A stretch of 64,000 nt of DNA, from positions 1 through 64,000 of the forward strand of contig NZ_PNOT02000107.1 in NCBI RefSeq assembly GCF_002879535.1, given 5' to 3'. Position 1 is the stretch's first letter. The number at the start of each line of letters is the position of its first letter. This DNA is from Mesorhizobium intechi. GTDB lineage: Bacteria; Pseudomonadota; Alphaproteobacteria; Rhizobiales; Rhizobiaceae. Below are positions 17,306 to 26,602 of the stretch, piece after piece. The position numbers and the translations under genes were made by a program. Below the pieces are notes generated by a model. That model was not told the DNA's origin. It did no database searches and was given only the letters and a program-made list of their open reading frames with translations.

Positions 17306-19159
17306 CTAGCCGATCCGTTCAGGGAGAAAGCCACCTGTCTGGCGCTTCCAAAGCCGTGCAAACAGGCCGTCCCGCTTGACCAGTTCGTCCGGCTTTCCTT
17401 CTTCGACGATACGACCCTGCTCGAGCACGACTATCCGGTCCATCATGGCGATCGTCGAGAGGCGATGGGCGATGGCGATAACAGTCTTTCCGTCCATCAC
17501 GAGGTTAAGCCTCCCCTGGATGGCAGCCTCGGACTCGCTGTCGAGGGCGGAGGTTGCCTCGTCGAGCACCAGGATCGGCGCGTTCTTCAACAACACGCGG
17601 GCGATGGCGACACGCTGGCGCTGGCCGCCTGACAGCTTGATGCCGCGGTCGCCGACGAAGGCTTCATAGCCCTTGCGGCCTTCGGCGTCCGAAAGATCGG
17701 CGATGAAGGCATCGGCGGCGGCCATCTTCGCCACCTCTTCGATCTCCTGTTCGCTCGCCTCCGGCCGGCCATAGCGGATATTGTCGCCGACCGACCGATG
17801 CAGCAGTGCGACATCCTGCGCGATGACGCCGATGGCGCGCCGAAGGCTTGCCTGGCTGACGGCACGGATATCCTGCCCGTCGATCAGGATCGCGCCCTCC
17901 CTGACATCGTAGAAGCGCATGAGCAGGTTCGCGAGCGTGGTCTTGCCCGCGCCCGAAAGGCCGATGAGGCCAATCTTCTCGCCGGGACGGACCCTCAGCG
18001 ACAGATCCTCGATGACAGGCTTTCCGGCCTTGTAGGCGAAGCGAACGTTCTCGAAACGGATCTCGCCGGCCTCGACCTTGAGATCAGCCGCATCCGGCCG
18101 GTCGGTGATGGCGGGCGGAGTCGTCATGACCGGCATGGCGTCCTTGATCGTGCCGATCGCCTGGAAGATCTGCTGGCCCATCTGCAGGAATGTGAAGATC
18201 TGTGTCGACAGGCGCTGGAGGATGTAGACGGCGCCGACAAACTGGCCGATCGAGAGAAACCCGTTGACCAGACCCGAAAATCCGATCGAAAGCACGGTCA
18301 GCCACAGCCCCATATTGAGGACGACGACAGTCAGTTCCGCGGTACGATAGATGCGTTGTTCGCTGTGTTGGGTGTGCACGGACTGCCCGATGATGCGACG
18401 GATAGCGCCTGCCTCGCTGTCCTCGGCGGCGAACTGCTTGATCATCTGCATGTTGGTGTAGAGATCGGTGATGGCGCCGGCCACCATGCTGCGCTGCTTG
18501 GCGGTGCGGCGCGAGCGCTCGGCAAAGGTGGGAACGACCCTGACGGTGAATGCCACGTTCAGCGCGATCCAGACGACGACCGGCAAGGCAAGCTGCCAGG
18601 ACAGCGCGCTGAGCAGGACCACCGAACCGACCAACTGCAGCAGGAAGCGTGGAATGGACTGGAAGGCGGCAATGATCTGCTGCTGGACAGCGGATGCCAC
18701 CTGCTGCAGGCGCGAGGCGACCTGACCGGCATAGAGGTCATGGAAGAAGGCGAGATCCTGTCGTTCCACCGCCTTGTGGCCCTGCCACTGGATGGCGGCC
18801 GGCATGCCCACGCCGAGCGTGTGCGAGGTCAACGTGTTGAGCAGGAACGAGACCACCGGCATCGCCGGAAAGATCAGCAGCCCGAGGAACGTCAAAAGCG
18901 GCCATTCATTGTGCAGGAAGGCGGAAGCGCCCTGTCGCGTCACGCCATCAACGATGACCGAAAGCCCCCAGACGATCGTCAGATTGATAGCTTCCATCGC
19001 CATGGAGCAAAGCGCCAGCGCAACCAGCACGCCACGAAACATCGAAATAAAGTGCAGGAGGACGGCTACAGGCCCCTTGGGGGGCAGCGGCCGGTAGGGA
19101 ATATCCAGCGGCCGGATCAGGTTTTCGAACGGACGGTAGATCGCGTCTGAAATCGACAT
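17306..19159 (-). CDS. ABC exporter, fused membrane and ATPase domains
   Basis: 617-residue half-transporter of the MsbA/multidrug type. Six-helix membrane domain (about residues 45-340), then a nucleotide-binding domain with Walker A GLSGAGKTT, signature [13 protein letters not shown] and Walker B ILVLDEATSALD with H-loop IAHRLS. It should work as a homodimer in the inner membrane; the substrate is unknown. I prefer the ATG at 19159; a longer in-frame start at 19219 exists. A decayed second copy of its last about 30 codons lies at 20160-20255. Confidence 0.9.
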   Translation of the reverse strand: MSISDAIYRPFENLIRPLDIPYRPLPPKGPVAVLLHFISMFRGVLVALALCSMAMEAINLTIVWGLSVIVDGVTRQGASAFLHNEWPLLTFLGLLIFPAMPVVSFLLNTLTSHTLGVGMPAAIQWQGHKAVERQDLAFFHDLYAGQVASRLQQVASAVQQQIIAAFQSIPRFLLQLVGSVVLLSALSWQLALPVVVWIALNVAFTVRVVPTFAERSRRTAKQRSMVAGAITDLYTNMQMIKQFAAEDSEAGAIRRIIGQSVHTQHSEQRIYRTAELTVVVLNMGLWLTVLSIGFSGLVNGFLSIGQFVGAVYILQRLSTQIFTFLQMGQQIFQAIGTIKDAMPVMTTPPAITDRPDAADLKVEAGEIRFENVRFAYKAGKPVIEDLSLRVRPGEKIGLIGLSGAGKTTLANLLMRFYDVREGAILIDGQDIRAVSQASLRRAIGVIAQDVALLHRSVGDNIRYGRPEASEQEIEEVAKMAAADAFIADLSDAEGRKGYEAFVGDRGIKLSGGQRQRVAIARVLLKNAPILVLDEATSALDSESEAAIQGRLNLVMDGKTVIAIAHRLSTIAMMDRIVVLEQGRIVEEGKPDELVKRDGLFARLWKRQTGGFLPERIG

Positions 19160-19388
19160 GGTGCGCTTGAGCTCTGAGTGGAACCGAGGGCGAGGACTCA
19201 ACTGCCGCAATAGGATCACCTGCCGGCCGCAACCTCAACTAGAACATCTCCGGCAAATGTCATGAAGGGGTAGCCGCTTTTTCAAGATAGGCTATGTCCC
19301 AGGCGGTGCGCGGCTGACGTAGTTTCTTTCATGTTCAGGCTTGCACCATTTTCAAACCAACGCCCAGCGAGCGGAGCCTGATCCCACC

Positions 19389-20141
19389 ATGACCCTCATC
19401 AAGCGTGCGCTGATCACGGGGGCCGGAGCCGCCGACGGCATCGGCTTCGCCATCGCCCGCCAACTCGGCCGCACCGGCACTGCGGTGTTCCTCACCGGCG
19501 CCAGTGGGCGCGTGCTTGACCGCGCCGCCGAGCTATGCGCCGAAGGCATCGCTGCCGTGGGCGTGGTCGCCGATCTCACAAAGGCCGCCGAGGTCGGCCG
19601 GCTGCGGGCTGATGTCGGCGCCGTCGACATACTGGTCAACAATGCCGGCATGGGCTCGCTGGCGTCGCCCTCGGTCGACAAGGCGTTTGTCGCCATGACC
19701 GAAGCCGATTGGGACCAAGGCATCGAGGTCAGCCTGAAGACGGCGTTTCTGGTCACCCATGCGTTCCTGCCGGCGATGGTCGAGGCAGGCTATGGTCGCA
19801 TCGTCAATGTGGCGTCGGTCACCGGGCCGGTGGTGTCTTTCGGCGGCACGTCGGCCTATTCCGCCGCCAAGGCCGGGATGGTCGGCCTGACGCGCACGCT
19901 GGCGCTCGAAGTGGCCAGGAGCGGCATCACTGCCAATGCCGTGGCGCCCGGCTGGATCAAAACGGGCTCGTCGAGCGCGACGGAGCTGACGGCAGCCCTG
20001 CACACGCCGCCGGGGCGAGCAGGCCGGCCCGATGAGGTGGCCGCAGTGGTGGTGTTTCTCGCATCGGAAGGCGCCAGCTATGTCAATGGCGCCCTTTTGG
20101 TGGTCGACGGCGGCAACAGCCTTCAGGAACTCAAGGGCTGA
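19389..20141 (+). CDS. Short-chain dehydrogenase/reductase
   Basis: 250-residue classical SDR. Cofactor motif TGAGAADGIGFAIA, NNAG motif, catalytic serine before the YxxxK motif SAYSAAK, and the terminal VNGALLVVDGGNS. NAD(P)-dependent oxidoreductase acting on an unknown alcohol or carbonyl. The start at 19389 gives the standard N-terminus; an upstream in-frame start at 19341 adds an unlikely tail. It stands alone before a run of decayed genes. Confidence 0.88.
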   Translation: MTLIKRALITGAGAADGIGFAIARQLGRTGTAVFLTGASGRVLDRAAELCAEGIAAVGVVADLTKAAEVGRLRADVGAVDILVNNAGMGSLASPSVDKAFVAMTEADWDQGIEVSLKTAFLVTHAFLPAMVEAGYGRIVNVASVTGPVVSFGGTSAYSAAKAGMVGLTRTLALEVARSGITANAVAPGWIKTGSSSATELTAALHTPPGRAGRPDEVAAVVVFLASEGASYVNGALLVVDGGNSLQELKG

Positions 20142-20159
20142 GGGTCGGTCGAACTGGTG

Positions 20160-20255
20160 CCCCCACCTCGGTGCGCTCCCGCAGCCGCGCAAACAGACCG
20201 CCCCGCCTCAGTTCGTCCGGCTTTTCGACGATACGGCGCTCGCCATCAGAGCGCA
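20160..20255 (-). pseudogene. Fossil of an ABC exporter C-terminus
   Basis: The minus strand encodes ERRIVEKPDELRRGGLFARL, closely similar to the end of the ABC exporter at 17306-19159 (GRIVEEGKPDELVKRDGLFARL region). DNA similarity is visible too (GCAAACAG..CCG.CCCGC and CAGTTCGTCCGGCTTT are shared). No ATPase motifs precede it. A leftover of a duplication or of a lost paralogue. Confidence 0.6.
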
Positions 20256-20324
20256 GCGTCGCCGCCGCCTTGTCCAACCCAAGACCGGACTTCAGCGGCG
20301 ATGTCCATTCGGCGGGCCGCGAGA

Positions 20325-20855
20325 TCATGCGGGAACGTAGGTCAACCTGATCACATCCTCGCCGATCCGATCATGCGTCATAAGGCGCAGCCGCGGCCGG
20401 GGCCCGGCGAAATAGGGCTTGCCGTGCCCAAGCACGACGGGGTGCAGGTAGATGCGGTACTCATCGATCAGGCCAAGTTCGGTGAGGCTTTGCGCCAGCT
20501 TCGGGCCGGCGACTTCGATCTCCCCGTCGCGCTCGGCCTTCAACTCGCGGATCGCGCCCCCAAAGATCGTCCCCGACGAGCCTGGCGTTGGGACCAACCG
20601 ACTTCAACGAGCGCGAGACGACCCATTTCGGCTGGTTCCGCCACGCTGCGGCGAAGGCGCGTTCGTCTGCGTTCCATTCAGGATGATCGTCGTCCCAGTA
20701 CCGCATGATTTCATACATCTGGCGACCATAGACACTGCCCGCCTGCGCCCGAGCCTCCTCGATGAAGTGGCGGAAAAGCGTGGCGCCCGGCGCAAATGCC
20801 ATGTGGTCGACATAGCCGTCCAGGGACTGGTTCATTCCGAACACGAGCTTTGCAT
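20325..20855 (-). pseudogene. Dihydrofolate-reductase-like (RibD C-terminal family) gene with two frame breaks
   Basis: The N-terminal part (FGMNQSLDGYVDHMAFAPGA, later GRQMYEIMRYWDDDHPEW) and the C-terminal part (ELKAERDGEIEVAGPKLAQS, then YRIYLHPVVLGHGKPYFAG) are both well conserved but in different frames. The switch falls at a run of five C (20557-20561); removing one restores the frame. At the 5' end a well-placed ATG (20855, after GAGGAAAGGAACGGGG) is also one base out of frame with the body, as if a base was lost near ATGCAAAG. Two breaks argue for decay, though homopolymer error could explain the first. Function of the parent family: YyaP/RibD-like NADPH reductase. Confidence 0.75.
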
Positions 20856-21031
20856 CCCCGTTCCTTTCCTCACCGGGCCCGTCCGCGCGGTTCCGATTGT
20901 GTTATGCAATCGGTTATAGGCTAGATCGACTGATTTCGGATCGCAATTGGTTTTTGGGTCACCGCTTGCAACACAGATCGGTCCGCCGATAAATGACCGC
21001 TGGTCCGTTGCGATCAGTTGCAGGTGCATGC

Positions 21032-21250
21032 ATGCTCACGGTCTTCGGGGAAGGCAGAGGCTTTCGGGTCGCCTGGCTACAGGAGGAAATGGGACTCGCT
21101 TGCCGTTCGAGGCCCGTGGACCTGGCGGCCGGGACGACAAGGAGTTCCTGGCCATCAACCCTGGCGGGTTCATCCGGGCTATTCGGGACGGCGACGTCGT
21201 CATGGAGTCGATTGCGATCATGGAGTACTTGGTGGCGCGTTCGCCGCCAT
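21032..21250 (+). pseudogene. Glutathione S-transferase N-terminal fragment, frameshifted
   Basis: Starts [20 protein letters not shown], a GST thioredoxin-fold N-terminus. The continuation LPFEAR and [20 protein letters not shown], then [12 protein letters not shown], is in another frame, with PVDLAAG between them in the first frame. At least two or three shifts are needed, and the C-terminal helical domain is missing. Clearly non-functional. Confidence 0.7.
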
Positions 21251-21299
21251 CTCGATCTGCCTGATCGTTCTGCCGATCGTCCTGTTGTCGGTCGCGCGG

Positions 21300-21401
21300 C
21301 ATCCGCTTGGCGGCGGGCAGGCGGTGCTGATCGACTGGGAGAAAGGCACGCTCACCGGCGCCTCCGATCCGCGCAAGGACGGGATGGCGCTGGGCTATTG
21401 A
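21300..21401 (+). pseudogene. Gamma-glutamyltranspeptidase C-terminal remnant
   Basis: About 33 codons ending at a [23 protein letters not shown] followed by [13 protein letters not shown]. This matches the extreme C-terminus of gamma-glutamyltransferases (GASDPRKDG end). Nothing of the rest of the enzyme is present; it adjoins the GST fragment, so a deletion joined two broken glutathione-related genes. Confidence 0.6.
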
Positions 21402-21599
21402 GGCAGTCGGGGGAGCCGCTTGGTGGACGTTGGCGCCGCCCCTCAGCCGCCCTTCGGGCGTTCGTCGTTCGAAAAGCCAAGCAGTTGCCTTTCCTCGGCC
21501 GCGCGGGCCACTCCTCGACTTCCCCGTGAACGGGGAGAGGAAGCGGTGCTTATCCCCAGGGCTTTCTAGAAGCAGTCGTTTGAAACATAGTCGGTGACC

Positions 21600-23120
21600 A
21601 TGAGCACGAATTCAAAAGACCTTTCCCGCCGTCTCGCCGCCGGCGCCGACGAAGCGCCGGCGATCCTGGCGCCCGACAGGGCGACGCTGACCCATGGTGC
21701 ACTGCGCCGCCTGATCGCAATCACGGCCGAGCGGCTGCATGCGCTCGGCATCGGCCGGGGCGACCGGGTGGCGATCGTGCTGCCGAACGGGCCGGAGATG
21801 GCCACCGCCTTCGTCGCGGTGGCGGCCGCCGCGTCGACGGCGCCGCTCAATCCCGCCTATCGCGCCGACGAGCTCGATTTCTACCTCACCGACATCGGCG
21901 CCAAGGCGATCCTGGTCGCGGCGAACGAGAGCGGTCCGGCGGTGGCGGTGGCCGAACGTCTCGGCATCGGCGTGCTGCGGCTTATCGTTTCGCCGGGCGT
22001 GCCTGCCGGCAGTTTCACCATCGAGGGCGCGGCGATCGGTCCGCAGGCGGCGCCCGACATGGCAGGAGATGACGACATCGCGCTGCTGTTGCACACGTCG
22101 GGCACGACATCGCGTCCCAAATTGGTGCCGCTCAGCCATGCCAACATCGCGGCCTCGTCAGCCCATATCGGCGCGACACTCGGCCTGACCGCCGGCGACC
22201 GCTGCCTCAATATCATGCCGCTGTTCCATATCCATGGCCTGATCGCGGCGGTGCTGTCGTCGCTGGCGGCGGGCGGCAGCATCTACTGCACGCCGGGCTT
22301 CAACGCGCTGCGCTTCTTCCACTGGCTGAGCGACGCCAAGCCAAGCTGGTACACGGCGGTGCCGACCATGCACCAGGCGATCCTGGCGCGGGCGGCGCGC
22401 AATGAAGAGGTGCTGGCGACGGCACGCCTGCGCTTCATCCGTTCGTCCTCGGCGTCGCTGCCGGCGCAAGTGATGGCGGAACTGGAAGCGACTTTCGGCT
22501 GCCCGGTAATCGAATCCTACGGGATGACCGAGGCCGCCCACCAGATGGCGTCGAACCGGCTGCCGCCGGGCCTGCGCAAGCCGGGCAGCGTCGGCGCCGG
22601 CGCCGGACCGGAGGTCGCGGTGATGGCGGCGGACGGGCGGCTGATGGAAGCCGGCGAGACCGGCGAGATCGTCATTCGCGGGCCTAATGTCACCGCGGGC
22701 TATGAAAAGAACCCGGATGCCAATGCCACGGCCTTCGCGCATGGCTGGTTCCATACCGGCGACCAGGGCGTGCTCGACGAGGACGGCTATCTCCGCGTCA
22801 CCGGCCGGCTGAAGGAGATCATCAACCGCGGCGGCGAAAAGATCTCGCCGCTCGAGGTCGACGATGTGCTGATGGACCATCCCGCGGTGGCGCAGGTCGT
22901 CACCTTCGCCATGCCGCACGACAAGCTCGGCGAGGAGGTGGCGGCGGCCGTGGTGCTGCGCGAAGGCATGAGCGCCACCGAGAGCGACATCCGCAGCCAT
23001 GCCGCGACGCGGCTCGCGGACTTCAAGGTGCCGCGCAAGATCCTGATCCTGGACGATATCCCCAAAGGCGCGACCGGCAAGCTGCAGCGCATCGGGCTCG
23101 CCGCCAAACTCGGGCTTTGA
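21600..23120 (+). CDS. Acyl-CoA synthetase, oxalate-CoA ligase-like
   Basis: 506-residue AMP-forming ligase. P-loop LLLHTSGTTSRPKLVPLSH, A5 motif YGMTEAAHQMASN, A7 GWFHTGDQG, A8 hinge GRLKEIINRGGEKISP and the C-terminal catalytic lysine in PKGATGKLQR. PLFHIHGLIAAVLSSL and MTEAAHQMASN resemble the oxalyl-CoA synthetase (Pcs60/AAE3) branch, which activates oxalate; this assignment is by pattern recall. ATG 21600 chosen; an in-frame GTG at 21594 is possible and the ribosome site is weak. A ketopantoate-reductase-like gene starts three bases after its stop codon. Confidence 0.85.
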   Translation: MSTNSKDLSRRLAAGADEAPAILAPDRATLTHGALRRLIAITAERLHALGIGRGDRVAIVLPNGPEMATAFVAVAAAASTAPLNPAYRADELDFYLTDIGAKAILVAANESGPAVAVAERLGIGVLRLIVSPGVPAGSFTIEGAAIGPQAAPDMAGDDDIALLLHTSGTTSRPKLVPLSHANIAASSAHIGATLGLTAGDRCLNIMPLFHIHGLIAAVLSSLAAGGSIYCTPGFNALRFFHWLSDAKPSWYTAVPTMHQAILARAARNEEVLATARLRFIRSSSASLPAQVMAELEATFGCPVIESYGMTEAAHQMASNRLPPGLRKPGSVGAGAGPEVAVMAADGRLMEAGETGEIVIRGPNVTAGYEKNPDANATAFAHGWFHTGDQGVLDEDGYLRVTGRLKEIINRGGEKISPLEVDDVLMDHPAVAQVVTFAMPHDKLGEEVAAAVVLREGMSATESDIRSHAATRLADFKVPRKILILDDIPKGATGKLQRIGLAAKLGL

Positions 23121-23122
23121 CG

Positions 23123-24103
23123 ATGAAGATCACCATTTTCGGTGCCGGTGCGATCGGCGGCTATCTCGCCGCCAGGCTGGCGATCGCCGGCCGCACCGAC
23201 CTGTCGATCGTCGCGCGCGGCGCGCATCTGGAAGCGATCCGGGCGAACGGCCTGCGCCTGATCGAGGACGGCGAGGAATCGGTGGCGCCGGTAAGAGCCG
23301 CCGCCAAGGCCGAGGAGCTCGGAGTGCAGGACACCGTCGTTCTGGCGCTGAAGGCCCATTCGCTGACGCCGGCGCTGGACCAGATCGCGCCGCTGCTCGG
23401 GGACCACACATCCGTCGTCACCATGCAGAACGGCGTGCCATGGTGGTATTTCCATCAACTGGGCGGGCCGCTCGAAGGCACAAGGCTGAGCGCGGTCGAT
23501 CCCGGAGAGGCGATCTGGCAGCGGATCGGGCCGCAGCGCGTCATCGGCTCGGTCGTCTATCCCGCCGTCGAGGTCGACGCGCCCGGCCTCATCCGCCATG
23601 TCGAGGGCAAGCGGTTCTCGCTCGGCGAACCCTCGGGCGAACGCAGCGAACGGGTGACGCGACTGGCCGAGGAAATGGTCAAGGCCGGCCTGCAGGCGCC
23701 GGTGCGCGAGGATATCCGCAGCGAAATCTGGGTAAAGCTGTGGGGCAACCTCTCCTTCAACCCGATCTCGGCGCTGACCGGCTCCACGCTGGCGGGAATC
23801 GTCGCCGACGAAGGCACCCGCGCGCTTGCCCGCACCATGATGCTGGAAGCCCAGGCGATCGGCGAAAGCCTTGGCGTCCGCTTTCCGATCGGGGTCGACC
23901 GCCGGATCAAGGGCGCCGGCGATGTCGGCGAGCACAAAACCTCGATGCTGCAGGACCTGGAGCGCGGCCGACCGATGGAAATCGACGCGCTGGTGGGCGC
24001 GGTGCAGGAGCTTGGCCGGCTTACGGACAAGCCGACGCCGACCATCGATGCGGTCTCGGCGCTGTTGCGGCGGCTGGCGGTGGAGCGCGGGTGTTACGGG
24101 TGA
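23123..24103 (+). CDS. 2-dehydropantoate 2-reductase family protein
   Basis: 326-residue NADPH-dependent ketopantoate reductase family member (ApbA/PanE). N-terminal Rossmann GAGAIGGYLAARLA, then VTMQNGVPWWYF, and C-terminal helical domain with KLWGNLSFNPISALTGSTL and the end-piece EIDALVGAVQELGRL. The ATG at 23123 lies three bases after the ligase stop (TGACG ATG). Genuine pantothenate enzymes are often elsewhere with panB; its pairing with an acyl-CoA ligase suggests a catabolic 2-keto-acid reductase instead. Role unproven. Confidence 0.85.
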   Translation: MKITIFGAGAIGGYLAARLAIAGRTDLSIVARGAHLEAIRANGLRLIEDGEESVAPVRAAAKAEELGVQDTVVLALKAHSLTPALDQIAPLLGDHTSVVTMQNGVPWWYFHQLGGPLEGTRLSAVDPGEAIWQRIGPQRVIGSVVYPAVEVDAPGLIRHVEGKRFSLGEPSGERSERVTRLAEEMVKAGLQAPVREDIRSEIWVKLWGNLSFNPISALTGSTLAGIVADEGTRALARTMMLEAQAIGESLGVRFPIGVDRRIKGAGDVGEHKTSMLQDLERGRPMEIDALVGAVQELGRLTDKPTPTIDAVSALLRRLAVERGCYG

Positions 24104-24246
24104 TGGGCGCGCGGCGGGCCACACCTTGACGCGTTGGCGGCCTGCCCAACATATCGTTGGCGCCCTTGTTGCCGATGCCGGCCGGGCGTGCCGAAACAGA
24201 TATGCCCTGACCCGCATTCAGCCTTTGGTTTCAAGGAACCGCCTCC

Positions 24247-24639
24247 ATGCTCCGATATGCCTGCCTCTTCGGAATTTTGGCCATGACGACGGCTCATCCC
24301 GCGATGGCACAGAGCGATGATGAAATGAAAGCGTGCGTCGGCCAGTCCGGCGGCTACACGTCGAAAATGCTGGATTGCGGGAAGACGGAGATCGACAAGT
24401 TCGATACCAGGCTGAACGCGGCTTACAACACGCTGATGCATCGCGAACATGGCCCTCAACGTGCCCGGTTGCAGCGCGAGCAGCGCGCCTGGCTGAAACA
24501 TCATCTGCGGGAAACGCACCGTCTTGCCGCCGATCCCGACAACGGAGAAGCGGCCTTCCTTACGTCCCAGGCGTTTGAACTGGACGATTTGAGCGCGCGC
24601 ACGGCCGAACTCGAGAAACGAGTCCGGCAAAACCCGTAG
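24247..24639 (+). CDS. Secreted LprI-like (DUF1311) protein
   Basis: 130 residues: signal peptide (about 1-22, ending AMAQ) and a lysozyme-inhibitor LprI N-terminal type domain, with two cysteines (MKACVGQ, MLDCGKTEID) and the pattern RLNAAYNTLM followed by LQREQRAWLKHHLRE. Such proteins are periplasmic; some inhibit lysozyme. AAGGAA lies before the ATG. Monocistronic. Confidence 0.85.
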   Translation: MLRYACLFGILAMTTAHPAMAQSDDEMKACVGQSGGYTSKMLDCGKTEIDKFDTRLNAAYNTLMHREHGPQRARLQREQRAWLKHHLRETHRLAADPDNGEAAFLTSQAFELDDLSARTAELEKRVRQNP

Positions 24640-24713
24640 CCACTCAACCGGGTCATCGTTGGCCGGCGCCCTGGCGCGGCCCGATCAATCGCGCCCGCTC
24701 GATCTGGAACGGA

Positions 24714-25706
24714 TCAGTGCCTGCCCTGTCGCTTGAGAAGCCGCGCGTAGAGTTCGCCGACAATGCCGCGCCGGAAGACCAGCACGCACACCATGAAGAT
24801 CAGCCCGGTGGCGATGGTCACCGGGAACCCGGAGGTGGCAAGCGTGTTCTCCAGCCCGACGACGAGGCTGGCACCGACGATCGGCCCGACCATGGTGCCG
24901 ATGCCGCCCAGAAGCGTCATCAGGATCACCTCGCCCGACATCTGCCAGGTGACGTCAGTGAGCGTGGCGAACTGGAAGACGATCGCCTTGAGGGAGCCTG
25001 CCAGCCCGGCCAGCGCCGCCGACATGACGAAGGCGCCGAGCTTGTAGTTGGCGACGGAATAGCCCAGCGAAATGGCGCGGCTCTCGTTTTCCCGGATCGA
25101 ACGCAGGATCATGCCGAAGGGTGAATTGACGATGCGCCAGATGGCGAAAACGCCGATCAGGAATACCGCAAGCACGAAGTAATACATGTTCAGCGAGACG
25201 TTCAGGTCGAGGACGCCGAACAGCATGCCGCGCGGCACGCCCTGAATGCCGTCCTCACCCTCCGTGAAAGGCGCCTGCACGCAGAAGAAGAAGAACATCT
25301 GCGACAGCGCCAGGGTGATCATGGCGAAATAGATGCCTTGCCGGCGAATGGCGAAGAAGCCCATGACCAGGCCGAGCAGCGCGGCGCCTGCCATGCCGAG
25401 CAGGATGCCGGCTTCCGGCGGCCAGCCCCACACCTTGACGGCATGCGCGGTGAAATAGGCGGCGCCGCCAAAGAAGGTGGCGTGGCCGAACGACAGAAGG
25501 CCGGTGTAGCCGAGCAGGAGATTGAACGCGCAGGCAAGCAGCGCGAAACACAGCATCTTCATCAGGAAGATCGGATAGACCAGGAAGGGCGCAACCAGCA
25601 GCGCCGCTATGGCGAGCCCGACCAGCGTCCATTCGGGCCATGCCGGGGTTCCGGCCGATATCTCGCGACGCGACAGCCCGGCCATGTCAGATGTCCCTTC
25701 CGACAT
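24714..25706 (-). CDS. livM: Branched-chain amino-acid ABC transporter permease LivM
   Basis: Second inner-membrane permease of the LIV importer. Many helices, with the family segment YTGLLSFGHATFFGGAAYFT and the coupling helix region IRENESRAISLGYSVANYKL. About 330 residues. Three possible starts (25715, 25706, 25685); the one given lies one base after the livH stop and has GAAGGG upstream. Last gene of the livK-G-F-H-M row. Confidence 0.9.
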   Translation of the reverse strand: MSEGTSDMAGLSRREISAGTPAWPEWTLVGLAIAALLVAPFLVYPIFLMKMLCFALLACAFNLLLGYTGLLSFGHATFFGGAAYFTAHAVKVWGWPPEAGILLGMAGAALLGLVMGFFAIRRQGIYFAMITLALSQMFFFFCVQAPFTEGEDGIQGVPRGMLFGVLDLNVSLNMYYFVLAVFLIGVFAIWRIVNSPFGMILRSIRENESRAISLGYSVANYKLGAFVMSAALAGLAGSLKAIVFQFATLTDVTWQMSGEVILMTLLGGIGTMVGPIVGASLVVGLENTLATSGFPVTIATGLIFMVCVLVFRRGIVGELYARLLKRQGRH

Positions 25707-25707
25707 G

Positions 25708-26595
25708 TCAGGCATCCCTTCCGAACAGGCCGGCCGGCCGGACCAGAAGCACGATCGCCATGATGACGAAGACCACGAGGTTGGAGGCCTCGGGATAGAA
25801 GACCTTGGTCAGGCCCTCGGCGAGGCCGAGCATGTAGCCGGTGACGATCGCGCCAAGAATCGACCCCATTCCGCCGATCACGACGACCGCAAAGACGACG
25901 ATGATGAGATCCGATCCCATCAGCGGGCTTACCTGATAGACGGGGGCGGCCAGAATGCCGGCAAGCCCGGCAAGGGCGGAGCCGAGACCGTAGGTCAGTG
26001 TCAGCAGCAACGGTACGTTGACGCCGAAGGCCTGGACGAGACGGGGATTCTCGGTTGCCGCGCGCAGATAGGAGCCGAGCCTGGTCTTCTCGATCAGCGC
26101 CCAGGTTCCGAAGCAGATGATCAGCGAGGCGACCACCACCCAGCCGCGATAGTTGGGCAGGAACATGAAGCCGAGATTGGTGCCGCCCGCAAGCAGCGAC
26201 GGCACGGCGTAAGGGTTGCCCGACACGCCGTAGTAATAGCGGAATATGCCTTCGAGCACGAGCGCGAGACCGAAGGTGAAAAGCAGGCCGTAGAGCGGAT
26301 CGGTGTCATAAAGCCGCGACAGCGCCAGGCGCTCGACCACGATGCCGAAGAGGCCGACGGTCAGCGGCGCGAGGATCAGCGCCGGCCAATAACCGATGCC
26401 GAGATGGGTGAGCAGCAGGTAGCCGACGAAGGCGCCGAGCATATACTGGGCTCCATGGGCGAAATTGATGACGCGCAGCAAGCCGAAAATGACGGCCAGC
26501 CCCAGGCTCAGCATGGCGTAGAAGGAGCCGTTGATCAGCCCCACAAGCAATTGGCCAAGCAGTGCCTGGACGGGGATTCCGAAGATCATCGTCAT
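25708..26595 (-). CDS. livH: Branched-chain amino-acid ABC transporter permease LivH
   Basis: 295-residue permease with about eight helices. The family motif LRVINFAHGAQYMLGAFVGY follows the first helices, and the coupling helix AATENPRLVQAFGVNV is present. ATG at 26595 chosen for GAGGA five bases upstream; an earlier in-frame ATG at 26610 exists. It overlaps or abuts livF and livM, so the five genes are one operon. Confidence 0.9.
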   Translation of the reverse strand: MTMIFGIPVQALLGQLLVGLINGSFYAMLSLGLAVIFGLLRVINFAHGAQYMLGAFVGYLLLTHLGIGYWPALILAPLTVGLFGIVVERLALSRLYDTDPLYGLLFTFGLALVLEGIFRYYYGVSGNPYAVPSLLAGGTNLGFMFLPNYRGWVVVASLIICFGTWALIEKTRLGSYLRAATENPRLVQAFGVNVPLLLTLTYGLGSALAGLAGILAAPVYQVSPLMGSDLIIVVFAVVVIGGMGSILGAIVTGYMLGLAEGLTKVFYPEASNLVVFVIMAIVLLVRPAGLFGRDA

Positions 26596-26602
26596 GGCGT
26601 CC

